This document shows, piece by piece, positions 16,638 through 24,772 of a stretch of DNA of 64,000 bases (positions within the stretch are counted from its first letter, which is position 1; each line of letters begins with the position of its first letter). The stretch is from Natronomonas aquatica (GTDB taxonomy: Archaea; Halobacteriota; Halobacteria; Halobacteriales; Haloarculaceae), in NCBI RefSeq assembly GCF_024449025.1, contig NZ_JAHLKM010000006.1:1-64000 (forward strand). The letters are read 5' to 3'. The position numbers and the translations under genes are program-made. Under the pieces are notes generated by a model. That model made no database searches, was not told the origin of the DNA, and worked only from the letters and a program-made list of their open reading frames with translations.

Positions 16638-17123
16638 ATGGACGAACATACGGACGATCCCACTGTCGAACCGCCCCAGTCGGGGACCCCGACGGGCTGG
16701 AATCCAGACTCCGAGACGTGGAAGCAAGCGACGCTGCGGCGCGCCGCTATCCACGGTGTCCGACTGTATAACGCTGGCGCGTTTCACGAATCCCACGACT
16801 GTTTCGAGACGGAGTGGTACAACTACGGGAGCGGAACCACCGAAAGCGCATTCGCTCACGGAATGGTACAGGTTGCGGCGGGCGCGTACAAGCACTTCGA
16901 CTTCGGGGATGACGACGGAATGCGGAGCCTCTTCGGGACGGCGCTGCAGTACCTCCACGGCGTCCCGAGCGATTATTACGGACTCGACATCCTTGATGTC
17001 CGAACGCGGCTCACGAACGCACTAGAGGACCCGACCGCCCTGGAGGGGTGGCGAATACGGATCGACGGAACCCGGCCGGAAGCCGGACCAGCGGATTACG
17101 AGCATGCCGAAAACCTCGAATGA
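16638..17123 (+). CDS. DUF309 family protein
   Basis: This 161-residue soluble protein carries the DUF309 signature: [13 protein letters not shown] (about 52-64) followed by [16 protein letters not shown]. It is all-helical, and its conserved His/Glu residues could bind a metal, but no activity is established for the family. The upstream region has an A/T-rich CCTAATTGATAAACC stretch serving as promoter. This contains one half of an iron-box-like motif (GCCTAA), but no palindrome, so I do not assign it to the iron regulon. Confidence 0.85.
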   Translation: MDEHTDDPTVEPPQSGTPTGWNPDSETWKQATLRRAAIHGVRLYNAGAFHESHDCFETEWYNYGSGTTESAFAHGMVQVAAGAYKHFDFGDDDGMRSLFGTALQYLHGVPSDYYGLDILDVRTRLTNALEDPTALEGWRIRIDGTRPEAGPADYEHAENLE

Positions 17124-17171
17124 GATACTTCCTGTACCCGACGGTCCGGTCGATTGGTTCCCGTCTGCGAA

Positions 17172-18092
17172 TCACGCGCGCCAAATAACGTTCCACGCCG
17201 CGTACTGTCTGACATCGCTTCCACTGTGGAAAAGCCGTAGTCCGTCGATTTCCGCCTCCGACGGCACAACGAACGGGAGAACACCTTCCTCGAAGAACCC
17301 GTCGACGATCTCGTTGGACCCATCGTACATATCGTCCCGTTCGTACTCGGTCCGGCTCATCGGTTCGAACTGCACGCCCGTCGCGACCAGCCCCACGCCC
17401 ACCCGTTTCGGTGTCGTTCGCGTCGTCCCGGAGTTGTTTTCGACGCGGAAATCGATGAACACGAACTTCTCTCCCTCGCCGGCGCGGTGTACGTTCCGTT
17501 CGCCGTCCGGACCGGTGTACTCGTAACGCGATTCGAACCGGGGATTCGACGCAGTGATAGCCAGCCCTGTCGACGTTTGATAGGGTTCCCCCCAGCTCCG
17601 GGTGGGTGTTTGTACCACCGTCTCCTTTGCATCCATGACTCGGGGTCGGTCCTCGGGGACGAGATAAAACTCCCACAGGATCGTCCCGGCTTCGTCGGAC
17701 GCGAACGCTCCCGACTCGAACGACTCCGATCCGCCGGATCGGAGCGTGATCTCTTCGTTGAACAGCGTCTCGGGTACCTCCCGGTCGGCGAGTGCTACGT
17801 CCAGCCCGAAGGTCGCCTCCATATCCTCGCCCTCGTTTCTCATCATGGCCCCGAACGTGAACTCCTCGTCGACTTCGACTTCCGCCGGCACGTCGGCGCT
17901 GATCGTGTAATCGAGGTCCGGTTCGCCATCGGCCCGGCTCTCACTATTTTGTCCGCCCTCTGCTCCCGTGGTCGTCCCGTCGGTCTCGCTATCGGGCGAA
18001 CCCGACCCCGCATCCCCTCCGTCGTCGCGTCCACACCCGGCTAACGAGGCCACGGCAGCGGCCGACAAAGACAAAACGAAACGGCGCCTCAT
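17172..18092 (-). CDS. Tat-exported lipoprotein of unknown function
   Basis: This 306-residue protein starts with a twin-arginine and lipobox signal, MRRRFVLS...ASLAGC with lipidated Cys20. An Asp/Gly/Ser/Thr-rich spacer (about 21-60) follows, typical of haloarchaeal surface lipoproteins. The rest is predicted beta-rich, with repeated Ig-like patterns (YTISADVPAEVEVDEEFTFG). No catalytic motif is visible. The ATG at 18092 is chosen because it places RRRF at the very N terminus. It converges on the DUF309 gene. Confidence 0.8.
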   Translation of the reverse strand: MRRRFVLSLSAAAVASLAGCGRDDGGDAGSGSPDSETDGTTTGAEGGQNSESRADGEPDLDYTISADVPAEVEVDEEFTFGAMMRNEGEDMEATFGLDVALADREVPETLFNEEITLRSGGSESFESGAFASDEAGTILWEFYLVPEDRPRVMDAKETVVQTPTRSWGEPYQTSTGLAITASNPRFESRYEYTGPDGERNVHRAGEGEKFVFIDFRVENNSGTTRTTPKRVGVGLVATGVQFEPMSRTEYERDDMYDGSNEIVDGFFEEGVLPFVVPSEAEIDGLRLFHSGSDVRQYAAWNVIWRA

Positions 18093-18277
18093 AGCCTGGT
18101 GTAGGTCTGTCGAATGAAAAGCGTTCCCACGACTCACCCATGTTGCCGGCTATTCGTCCGTGTCGGTCCTGCGCTACCGATATCGGCGCTAGCTGGCGGT
18201 ATCCATCCTGTCGGGGTGCTGTGTGCCGTTTCGGTGGTTACTGTGAACGCCGATCCACGTCGCGCTCGCGATCACGC

Positions 18278-18295
18278 TATAGCCGACAGTATCAG
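18278..18295 (-). repeat. Third copy of the TGATACTGTCGGCTATAG motif
   Basis: Read on the minus strand this is the stop codon TGA of the TFS gene followed by TACTGTCGGCTATAG. It matches the copy at 4742-4759 with one difference. The shared placement at a stop codon of two unrelated genes is notable. Confidence 0.5.
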
Positions 18296-18615
18296 CTGTA
18301 CTCGCGCCACCGATAGCCACACTCTTTGCATTTGAAAAATCGCGTCGGCGGCTCGTCGGCGGCGCCCGTCTGTTTGATCGTATACCACGCGACGCCGTGG
18401 CCACACTCCTCGCAGGTGACGTCCTCGGCGGTCGGTTTGCCCTCGAAGTCGGCGTCGGCCGAGGACTCGATGACGTCGTCTTCGCTTTGAGATTCGGTGC
18501 TGACGAACGACTCCGCCAGCGTCTCGTCTTTGCGCTGGGTCGCCCCACAGGAGGAACAGACCATCTCCTCGCCGTCGGCGTGCATCATCGACCCGCACTC
18601 GTCGCAAAACTGCAT
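18292..18615 (-). CDS. tfs: Transcription factor S (TFIIS/RPB9-like)
   Basis: This 107-residue protein helps archaeal RNA polymerase cleave backtracked transcripts. An N-terminal zinc ribbon (CDECGSMM...CSSCG, residues 4-25) and a C-terminal ribbon (CEECGH...CKECGYRW, about 68-103) are separated by an acidic linker. The hairpin ADEPPTRFF retains the Asp-Glu pair that acts in the polymerase active site. The start at 18615 lies about 26 nt after a minus-strand TATA-like GCTTTTGCG. Confidence 0.95.
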   Translation of the reverse strand: MQFCDECGSMMHADGEEMVCSSCGATQRKDETLAESFVSTESQSEDDVIESSADADFEGKPTAEDVTCEECGHGVAWYTIKQTGAADEPPTRFFKCKECGYRWREYS

Positions 18616-18658
18616 GTCCGTCGGAACGGTCCCGAAACGCAAAAGCGTACGGCTTCCG

Positions 18659-19153
18659 TCACTGCTCGTCGGCGAAGACGTCACGCACCCGCCCCCGCTG
18701 GACGACGACGGGACAGTTCGAAACCCGGAACTCGTCGACGCCGACGAGTTCCTCGATCTCCGTGCCGGGTCTGGTACACGCCACCGCCGGAGGCTCCGAG
18801 AAAAACTTACACCGCTTGCAGTACTGGTCCTTGGGGACGACCGCGTCGGCGCCCGTCTCGATCTGATCGGTATCGGACGGAGTCTCGTCGGAGGAGAACA
18901 CCGCTTCCCAGACAGCGTCGTCGTCGAGGTCTGCCGTCTCGACGGGTTCGAAAAACTCCTCGAGTTCCTCGGACGAGGCCTCGGAATCGTCGAGCCCCTC
19001 CAGTTCCACGAACGGGTCCTCGCTGTCTACGTCGTCCTCGTCGGCCTCCGGATTTCGTCCGTCGCCGGTGCCCTCCTGGGAGCCATCCGATTCCGGGAAG
19101 GGATCGTCCGTCGCGGTCCCGTCGTGGTCGTTCCCGTCCGGCTTCTCACTCAT
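18659..19153 (-). CDS. Acidic conserved haloarchaeal protein with four-cysteine motif
   Basis: This 164-residue protein is highly acidic over residues 1-110. It ends in a compact domain with cysteines spaced as CKRC...C...C (YCKRCKFFSEPPAVACTRPG and VSNCPVV), which probably bind zinc or an Fe-S cluster. Its start at 19153 lies inside the last codons of the upstream gene (8-nt overlap), so the two proteins are translationally coupled. The function of the pair is unknown. Confidence 0.78.
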   Translation of the reverse strand: MSEKPDGNDHDGTATDDPFPESDGSQEGTGDGRNPEADEDDVDSEDPFVELEGLDDSEASSEELEEFFEPVETADLDDDAVWEAVFSSDETPSDTDQIETGADAVVPKDQYCKRCKFFSEPPAVACTRPGTEIEELVGVDEFRVSNCPVVVQRGRVRDVFADEQ

Positions 19154-20024
19154 GATAGGACTCCGGTTCCGATTCCGATTCCGGTTTCGGCTCGGGTTCC
19201 CGTTCTCGTTTCGGTTCCGATTCCGGTTCTGCTTCGGTCGTGGCTGGATCCGTTCCGGTGAGTTGTGGAGACCTGAACCGTCCCAGAATCGACGACGGGT
19301 ACTCGATATCACGGAACGTCTGCTCGCAGTGGGGGCAGGCAGCCTCCGTGAGGAGACCGATCCGGAGGCGTTCGCCGCAGTTCTCACAATCGGCCGCAGT
19401 CGTCCCGTTTCGGTTCGCTGTCCGCCGGATCGAATCGAGCGCCTCGGCCGAGTCGGCGGTTCCCTCGGCGCGCTGTTTGAGTTCGAGGACGACCCGGGCG
19501 AGGCGGTGGAGTCGAGTCTCGACTGTCCCGAGTCTGTCCTCGTTCGATTCGAGGTCCGAACCGAGTTCCTCGAGTTCCGTGGCCGTCGCCTCGGATTCGG
19601 CCTCGAGATCCTCCAGCGTCGATGCGATCGTCTCGATCCGTCGGGAAAGCGTTCCGATTTCGGGGTGCTCGTGGTCGGCCGGCGCGCTGGATTCGACCGC
19701 CTCCTTGAGCTGGAGGATCCGACCTCGGAGATCCTCGACGTGTTCCGACAGCGCCGCGTCGATCTCCTCGATACGGCGTTCGAGATCGTCGAATTCTTCC
19801 CGTTCGACGGTCCGAACATCGTCCTTGCTCGTAGCGGCCGCCGACTGCAGCGCGTCGACCTCCTCCGGGTCGAGTTCAGCCATCTCCCGGTACGTCTCCA
19901 GCAGCTCTACGAGCAGCCAGTTGCGGTCGACCCCGAGTGCCGCGGCTCGTTCGTCGAGCCACTCCGAGAGCGGCGACGAAAGGGCGACCGATTGCTCGCT
20001 ATCCGCGGCCGGCTCGGTTGCCAT
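19146..20024 (-). CDS. Coiled-coil protein with N-terminal RHH-like segment and zinc ribbon
   Basis: In this 292-residue protein, residues 14-45 (SPLSEWLDERAAALGVDRNWLLVELL) resemble a ribbon-helix-helix or CopG-type helical pair. Residues 60-205 form a long coiled coil, a CENCG...CPHC zinc ribbon lies at about 216-243, and the tail is a Glu/Pro/Ser repeat. The ATG at 20024 is about 29 nt from a palindromic ACCCTTAAGGGT (20047-20058) that may be its promoter or operator. It is coupled to the four-cysteine protein downstream. A structural or DNA-binding role is possible but unproven. Confidence 0.78.
   Translation of the reverse strand: MATEPAADSEQSVALSSPLSEWLDERAAALGVDRNWLLVELLETYREMAELDPEEVDALQSAAATSKDDVRTVEREEFDDLERRIEEIDAALSEHVEDLRGRILQLKEAVESSAPADHEHPEIGTLSRRIETIASTLEDLEAESEATATELEELGSDLESNEDRLGTVETRLHRLARVVLELKQRAEGTADSAEALDSIRRTANRNGTTAADCENCGERLRIGLLTEAACPHCEQTFRDIEYPSSILGRFRSPQLTGTDPATTEAEPESEPKREREPEPKPESESEPESYHE
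19155..19242. repeat. Short tandem hexamer-like repeats encoding an acidic tail
   Basis: Variants of GGTTCCGATTCC recur about seven times in this stretch. They encode the alternating Glu-Pro/Glu-Ser tail of the coiled-coil protein. This is a coding microsatellite that may vary in length between strains. Confidence 0.5.
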
Positions 20025-20084
20025 CACTGTATATAGGCGCTGATACACCCTTAAGGGTTCGGCTCTTTTGACCGTCGAAGGGCG

Positions 20085-20921
20085 TTACCTGATCTTTCTG
20101 ACGTCGCTGATATCGAACCCCGAGTCGCCGATCTCCGTCTCGAACTGGACGATGTCCTCGGCTTCGATCCGCGAGAGGACGCCGCCGAACTGTTTTACCA
20201 CCATCGTCCGGTCCCGCGTCGAGCCGCCGCTTTCCCACTCGAAGACGAGCGTCCCGTCGGCGGCATCGACAAGCTGGCCGTGGTGGCGGGCGTCGATCGC
20301 CCCCCTGCTGACGTAGACCAGGACCAATCCGCCCCACTCCGAGGCGGCGCGAGTGATCCCCCGCAGCAGGACCGGGACGTCGTCCCACGAAAGGTCGTCC
20401 ATCGGCGCCCCGACGAGATCGGTGAGCGAGTCGATGACGACGAGCGTGTTGACCGCGTTTTCGGTCAGCCGGTCCCCGAGCGCCCTCGGGAGGCTCCGCT
20501 GCTCCGTGGTGTCCCCCAGATCCGAAATCGAACCGACCCGTTCGGAGTACCACTCACGGGGTACCGGGCTGAGATGGAAGTACTCCGCGGAGAGATCATG
20601 GAATGTGACGCTCTCGACGGCCGCGTCGACTATCGACTCGTCCATCGTGAGTGCCATCTCGTCACGGAGCTGTTCTTTTCTCGCAGTGAACGAGATGTAG
20701 TGTACCGCCTCCGGGACGGCCGTGGCCTCGTCGAGATCGCCGTAGTAGAGATCGAACAGGTCCGGATCGGCCTCTGTGAGCCCGTTCATCAGCGCGGCGG
20801 TGTACATGAACTCGCGGGCGCCCGCACCGGCCTCCCCCGAAAGCAATACGACGCTCCCCGGCGGCGCGCCGCCGCCGATCGTCGTATCCAGCCGGCGGAT
20901 ACCGAAGGGGATTCGATCCAT
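20085..20921 (-). CDS. KaiC/RadA-like ATPase homologue with altered Walker A
   Basis: This 278-residue protein has a single RecA-type domain of the haloarchaeal KaiC-like (often called HTR-like) group. The P-loop position reads SGEAGAGAREF (28-38), where the invariant Lys-Thr/Ser of Walker A is replaced by Ala-Arg. A Walker B-like strand TLVVIDSLTDL is present near 160-170. ATP binding may therefore be lost or changed. The start at 20921 begins directly with the family-like IPFGIRRLD. It is followed by the RHH/coiled-coil gene pair on the same strand, about 60 nt away. Confidence 0.82.
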   Translation of the reverse strand: MDRIPFGIRRLDTTIGGGAPPGSVVLLSGEAGAGAREFMYTAALMNGLTEADPDLFDLYYGDLDEATAVPEAVHYISFTARKEQLRDEMALTMDESIVDAAVESVTFHDLSAEYFHLSPVPREWYSERVGSISDLGDTTEQRSLPRALGDRLTENAVNTLVVIDSLTDLVGAPMDDLSWDDVPVLLRGITRAASEWGGLVLVYVSRGAIDARHHGQLVDAADGTLVFEWESGGSTRDRTMVVKQFGGVLSRIEAEDIVQFETEIGDSGFDISDVRKIR

Positions 20922-20993
20922 ACCGATGCGTTGATGCCGGGGGACTAAATGGTTGTTCGCCTCGCGGAGAGGTACGGACCTCCGAATTCTCGG

Positions 20994-21968
20994 CTATCCG
21001 AGTTCGGTGACCTCGACGCCCCGGTTTCGTGGCGCGGCGATGTGGATCCGGCCGTCGATGTCCAGCCCCGAGAGCACCCGCTCGGCGGCGGAAACGGCCT
21101 TTCCGGCGTACGACACGTCGGTGAGTCCGTAGACAGCCGGCCCCCACGAGGACTGGCCGACGCCACGGATCGCGGCGACATCCGAGAGGGCGTCGATGAT
21201 CCGCCCGGCCGGTGGCCGGTAGACGCCACCCTGTTCGTCGGCGTACCACGCGCCGTTGAGCCGGCCGAACGCCCCGATGGCGTCGCCGAACGCCTCGAGA
21301 CGGCCCTCGGCGACGGCCGGGAGGAGACGCCTGACGAGCAGCGCCGAGAGCGAATCCGCCACAGAGGGGTCCGCGTTTTCGACGGCCGACCGCATGCTCT
21401 CGTCTTCCCGGTCGCCGCTGCGGCCGGTCTCGCCGTCGGGCAACACGACGAGAAAGCGCCACGAATCGGGCACGTCGTGGCGGGCGGTAACCGCCGGGAC
21501 GGTCCACTCGCCGGCCGCCGGCGGATCCGTCGTGAACTGTTCCGTCGGGTGGCCCGCGTCGACGACGAAGCCACCGGACTCGAAGGTCGCCACCCCGACG
21601 CCGCTTCTGCCGCCGCGGTTCAACTCCGGCGCCCGTTCCCGGACCGACGGCGACCGACCGTGCGCCCGGGCGACGGCGACGAGCGTCGCCAGCGCGGCCT
21701 GTGTCCCGCTGCCCAACCCGACGTGGCGGGGGAGCGCCTCGACGACGTCGATCTCGACTCCATCGACGCCCAGAATCGCACAGCTCCGTTCCGCGTAGTC
21801 GGAAAACACCGGCCAGTCACAGAGGACCTCGTCGGCCGGTTCCGCTCTGAGAACGATGCCCATCGAGTCGAGGGCGACCCCGACCCCACCGTAGAGCCGC
21901 TCGTGGGCCAACGAGAGGTTCTGAAACCCGAAGTGAAGCCGGGCGCCGACGTCGACACGGACGCGCAT
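20994..21968 (-). CDS. GHMP-family beta-ribofuranosylaminobenzene 5'-phosphate synthase-like protein
   Basis: This 324-residue GHMP-superfamily protein resembles beta-RFAP synthase (MptG), which in methanogens joins p-hydroxybenzoate or PABA to PRPP at the start of methanopterin synthesis. Supporting motifs are the N-terminal ARLHFGFQNLS, the GHMP glycine-rich LPRHVGLGSGTQAALA (79-94), and the C-terminal RGVGQSSWGPAVYGL. Haloarchaea are generally thought to use folate-type carriers, so the in vivo product is uncertain. It lies upstream of the KaiC-like gene on the same strand. Confidence 0.82.
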   Translation of the reverse strand: MRVRVDVGARLHFGFQNLSLAHERLYGGVGVALDSMGIVLRAEPADEVLCDWPVFSDYAERSCAILGVDGVEIDVVEALPRHVGLGSGTQAALATLVAVARAHGRSPSVRERAPELNRGGRSGVGVATFESGGFVVDAGHPTEQFTTDPPAAGEWTVPAVTARHDVPDSWRFLVVLPDGETGRSGDREDESMRSAVENADPSVADSLSALLVRRLLPAVAEGRLEAFGDAIGAFGRLNGAWYADEQGGVYRPPAGRIIDALSDVAAIRGVGQSSWGPAVYGLTDVSYAGKAVSAAERVLSGLDIDGRIHIAAPRNRGVEVTELG

Positions 21969-22073
21969 TAATCGAAATACGGCGGCGACCGTGTTGTCGC
22001 TTTCGACACCGGATACTCACCGTCGTTTCACTGATCGCACTGCTCGCGTACTATCGGGTGTGTGCCGTCTGTT

Positions 22074-22214
22074 TTATAAGTCACGGGGGCGGTCGAGTCG
22101 CAGGAGCTCCGAGCCACACTCCGAACACGTCTCGCCGGTTGGCGCCTCGATCCGGGTCCCACAGCCGAAGCATTCGTATATTTCCGTTCCCGCCTGTATG
22201 TCAGTCGGTCGCAT
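22074..22214 (-). CDS. Rubrerythrin-like zinc-ribbon microprotein
   Basis: This 46-residue protein begins MRPTDIQAG and contains ECFGCGTRIE and CSECGSEL, two CxxC knuckles as in the rubredoxin-like part of rubrerythrin. Small haloarchaeal proteins with this exact layout and a C-terminal LxRPRDL-type end are widespread. Its A/T-rich upstream region (22215-22430) is shared with the divergent ilvD promoter. Zinc or iron binding is likely, but no function is known. Confidence 0.8.
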   Translation of the reverse strand: MRPTDIQAGTEIYECFGCGTRIEAPTGETCSECGSELLRLDRPRDL

Positions 22215-22430
22215 GTATCAAAGTAACACGCTGAGGTAGTTAGTCGGTTCCCTAATATTCATAATAGTATGAAAATGTATTTGCAAAATCGGTAAACGTA
22301 CGTCCAGATATGAACTTATCCGCCATCTAACCGTCCATGTGACGATCCTCAACAGCGGTTGCCGTTCAGTATTTTACCATGCGGGCGAGGGGAAGCGTAC
22401 GATTAAGTCGTTTGAGCATAAGGGTCTCGT
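22215..22430. promoter_or_regulatory. A/T-rich intergenic region with the ilvD promoter
   Basis: This divergent region is markedly A/T-rich between about 22245 and 22330. A TATA-like GATTAAG at 22401-22407 is about 26 nt before the ilvD start at 22431, consistent with a leaderless transcript. No other gene is seen. Confidence 0.5.
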
Positions 22431-24188
22431 ATGAGTCAACAACCGCCGCAGGAAACCGAACCGGGACGATACGACAAGGACGAACGGCTCCGCAGCCGGG
22501 AGGTAACCGAGGGAGCCGACCGCGCCCCGCACCGATCGATGTTCCGGGCGATGGGGTTCGACGACGAGGACTTCGGCTCGCCGCTCATCGGTGTCCCGAA
22601 CCCCGCCGCCGACATCACGCCGTGTAACGTCCACCTCGATGACGTCGCCGAATCGGCGCTCGAGGGGATCGACGAGGCCGGCGGCATGCCGATCGAGTTC
22701 GGCACGATCACGGTATCGGACGCCATCTCGATGGGGACCGAGGGGATGAAGGCCTCGCTCATCAGCCGGGAACTCATCGCCGACTCCGTCGAGTTGGTCT
22801 CCTTCGGGGAACGGATGGACGCTCTCGTGACGGTCGCGGGCTGTGACAAGAACCTACCGGGGATGTTGATGGCCGCGGTCCGGACCGACCTTCCGTCGGT
22901 CTTTCTCTATGGCGGTTCGATCATGCCCGGCGAACACGACGGACGGGAAGTGACTATCGTTCAGGTCTTCGAGGGCGTCGGCGCATACGCCCAAGGCGAT
23001 ATGAGCGGCGAGGAACTCGACGATCTCGAACGGAGCGCCTGTCCCGGGGCGGGATCCTGCGGCGGGATGTTCACCGCGAACACGATGGCGGCTATCTCCG
23101 AGGCGGTCGGGCTCGCGCCGCTCGGCAGCGCCTCCGCGCCGGCCGAGGACCACGAACGCTACGCGGTCGCCCGCCGTGCCGGCGAACTGGCCGTCGAGGT
23201 CGTCGAGGAGGACCGGCGCCCCTCGGATATCCTCTCGAAGAAATCCTTCGAGAACGCGATCACGCTTCAGACCGCCATCGGCGGGTCGACCAACGGTGTG
23301 TTGCACCTGCTCGCGCTGGCCGCCGAGGCCGGGGTCGACCTCTCGATCGAGGAGTTCGACGAGATCTCCCGGCGGACCCCGAAGATCGCCGACCTCCAGC
23401 CCGGCGGCGAGCACGTCATGAACGATCTCCACGAGGTCGGCGGCGTCCCGGTCATCGTCCGCCGGCTGATCGAGGCCGATCTGTTCCACGAGGACGCGAT
23501 GACGGTGACCGGACGCACGGTCGGCGAGGAACTCGAGTTCCTCGAATCCGAGCACGGCCTGCCGGACGACGACGAGATCGAGGCCGACTTCCTCTATACC
23601 GTCGACGATCCCAAGGAGGAAGAGGGCGCGATCAAGATCCTCAAAGGCAACCTCGCGCCGGACGGCGCGGTGCTGAAGGTGACCGGCGACGACCAGTTCC
23701 ACCACGAGGGACCGGCCCGGATCTTCGAAAACGAGGAGGACGCCATGGCCTACGTCCAGGAGGGCCACATCGAATCCGGCGACGTCATCGTCATCCGCAA
23801 CGAGGGGCCGAAAGGCGGTCCCGGAATGCGCGAGATGCTCGGCGTTACCGCCGCGGTCGTCGGGGCCGGACACGAAGACGACGTGGCGCTTTTGACCGAC
23901 GGGCGGTTCTCGGGTGCCACCCGCGGCCCGATGATCGGTCACGTCGCCCCCGAAGCGTTCGTCGGCGGACCGATCGGAGCCATAGAGGAGGGCGACCGCG
24001 TCACGGTCGACATCCCCGATCGGACACTCGATGTGGACCTCTCCGATTCGGAACTCCAGGCCCGCCTCGACGAGCGCGAGCAGCCCGAACCGGCCTACAC
24101 CGACGGCGTCCTCGCGAAGTTCGGCAACGCCTTCGGCTCGGCCGCCAACGGCGCGGTGACGAACCCCGGCGTCAAACGCGACGACTGA
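22431..24188 (+). CDS. ilvD: Dihydroxy-acid dehydratase
   Basis: This 585-residue Fe-S dehydratase catalyses the third step of valine, leucine and isoleucine synthesis, converting 2,3-dihydroxy acids to 2-keto acids. Cysteines in the conserved positions TPCNVH (Cys65), AGCDKNLPG (Cys138) and [14 protein letters not shown] (Cys210) would ligate the cluster. The C-terminal [19 protein letters not shown] is the family signature. Length and motifs are complete. Confidence 0.96.
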   Translation: MSQQPPQETEPGRYDKDERLRSREVTEGADRAPHRSMFRAMGFDDEDFGSPLIGVPNPAADITPCNVHLDDVAESALEGIDEAGGMPIEFGTITVSDAISMGTEGMKASLISRELIADSVELVSFGERMDALVTVAGCDKNLPGMLMAAVRTDLPSVFLYGGSIMPGEHDGREVTIVQVFEGVGAYAQGDMSGEELDDLERSACPGAGSCGGMFTANTMAAISEAVGLAPLGSASAPAEDHERYAVARRAGELAVEVVEEDRRPSDILSKKSFENAITLQTAIGGSTNGVLHLLALAAEAGVDLSIEEFDEISRRTPKIADLQPGGEHVMNDLHEVGGVPVIVRRLIEADLFHEDAMTVTGRTVGEELEFLESEHGLPDDDEIEADFLYTVDDPKEEEGAIKILKGNLAPDGAVLKVTGDDQFHHEGPARIFENEEDAMAYVQEGHIESGDVIVIRNEGPKGGPGMREMLGVTAAVVGAGHEDDVALLTDGRFSGATRGPMIGHVAPEAFVGGPIGAIEEGDRVTVDIPDRTLDVDLSDSELQARLDEREQPEPAYTDGVLAKFGNAFGSAANGAVTNPGVKRDD

Positions 24189-24237
24189 CAGATCGAAAAG
24201 CTCCCACGGATCGTCCTGCGGACACCCCCGGCGACCG

Positions 24238-24591
24238 CTACTCGCCCGCGTCGACGACCGTCGTCTCGGTGTCGGTGTGTTCGAGCGAGACCGAATGGCC
24301 GGTGTGGCGGGTGTGGGTCTCGGCCCACCGCCGGGCGGGTCGTTCCGAGAGGAACTCATCGCCGTCCGAACACCGCTCGCAGACGGCCGTCCACGGTCTG
24401 ACCTCGTCCGGGAAGTGCCCGGTGTGACGTTTGTGGTCGAGCGCGAACCGTTCGAGCGCACGGTTGCCGACCCGTAGCGTCTCGAGTTCGTATTCGAGAT
24501 CCCACTCGGCGTCACACCGACTGCAGGTCACAGTCGGCGTGTCGTCGATACCGTCCGGCGGGCGGTTGCCGCCGTCGAACTGATCTGACAC
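24238..24591 (-). CDS. Protein with two repeated CxxC...HxxxHTGH zinc modules
   Basis: This 117-residue protein is an internal duplication. Module one has CSRC and LDHKRHTGH, and module two has CERC and ETHTRHTGH, each with spacing suited to one zinc ion. The modules are linked by an acidic-aromatic segment (FPDEVRPWTAV). Its role is unknown, though zinc-dependent nucleic-acid or protein contact is plausible. It converges on ilvD. Confidence 0.75.
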   Translation of the reverse strand: MSDQFDGGNRPPDGIDDTPTVTCSRCDAEWDLEYELETLRVGNRALERFALDHKRHTGHFPDEVRPWTAVCERCSDGDEFLSERPARRWAETHTRHTGHSVSLEHTDTETTVVDAGE

Positions 24592-24772
24592 GGTCGGACG
24601 TTGGGCGCGATCCTATATGTGTTGTTGCAAAACCGACCGTCCAGCCTACTCGGGGCGTCCCGCGTCCACTCTGGCCGCGCCGAGCGGCAGATCCGACAGA
24701 CAGCACGCGGGGTCGGGATCGGCCACAAGTCCTCGTGTACGACCCGTCTCACCCGCCGATATCGGGGGTCGA

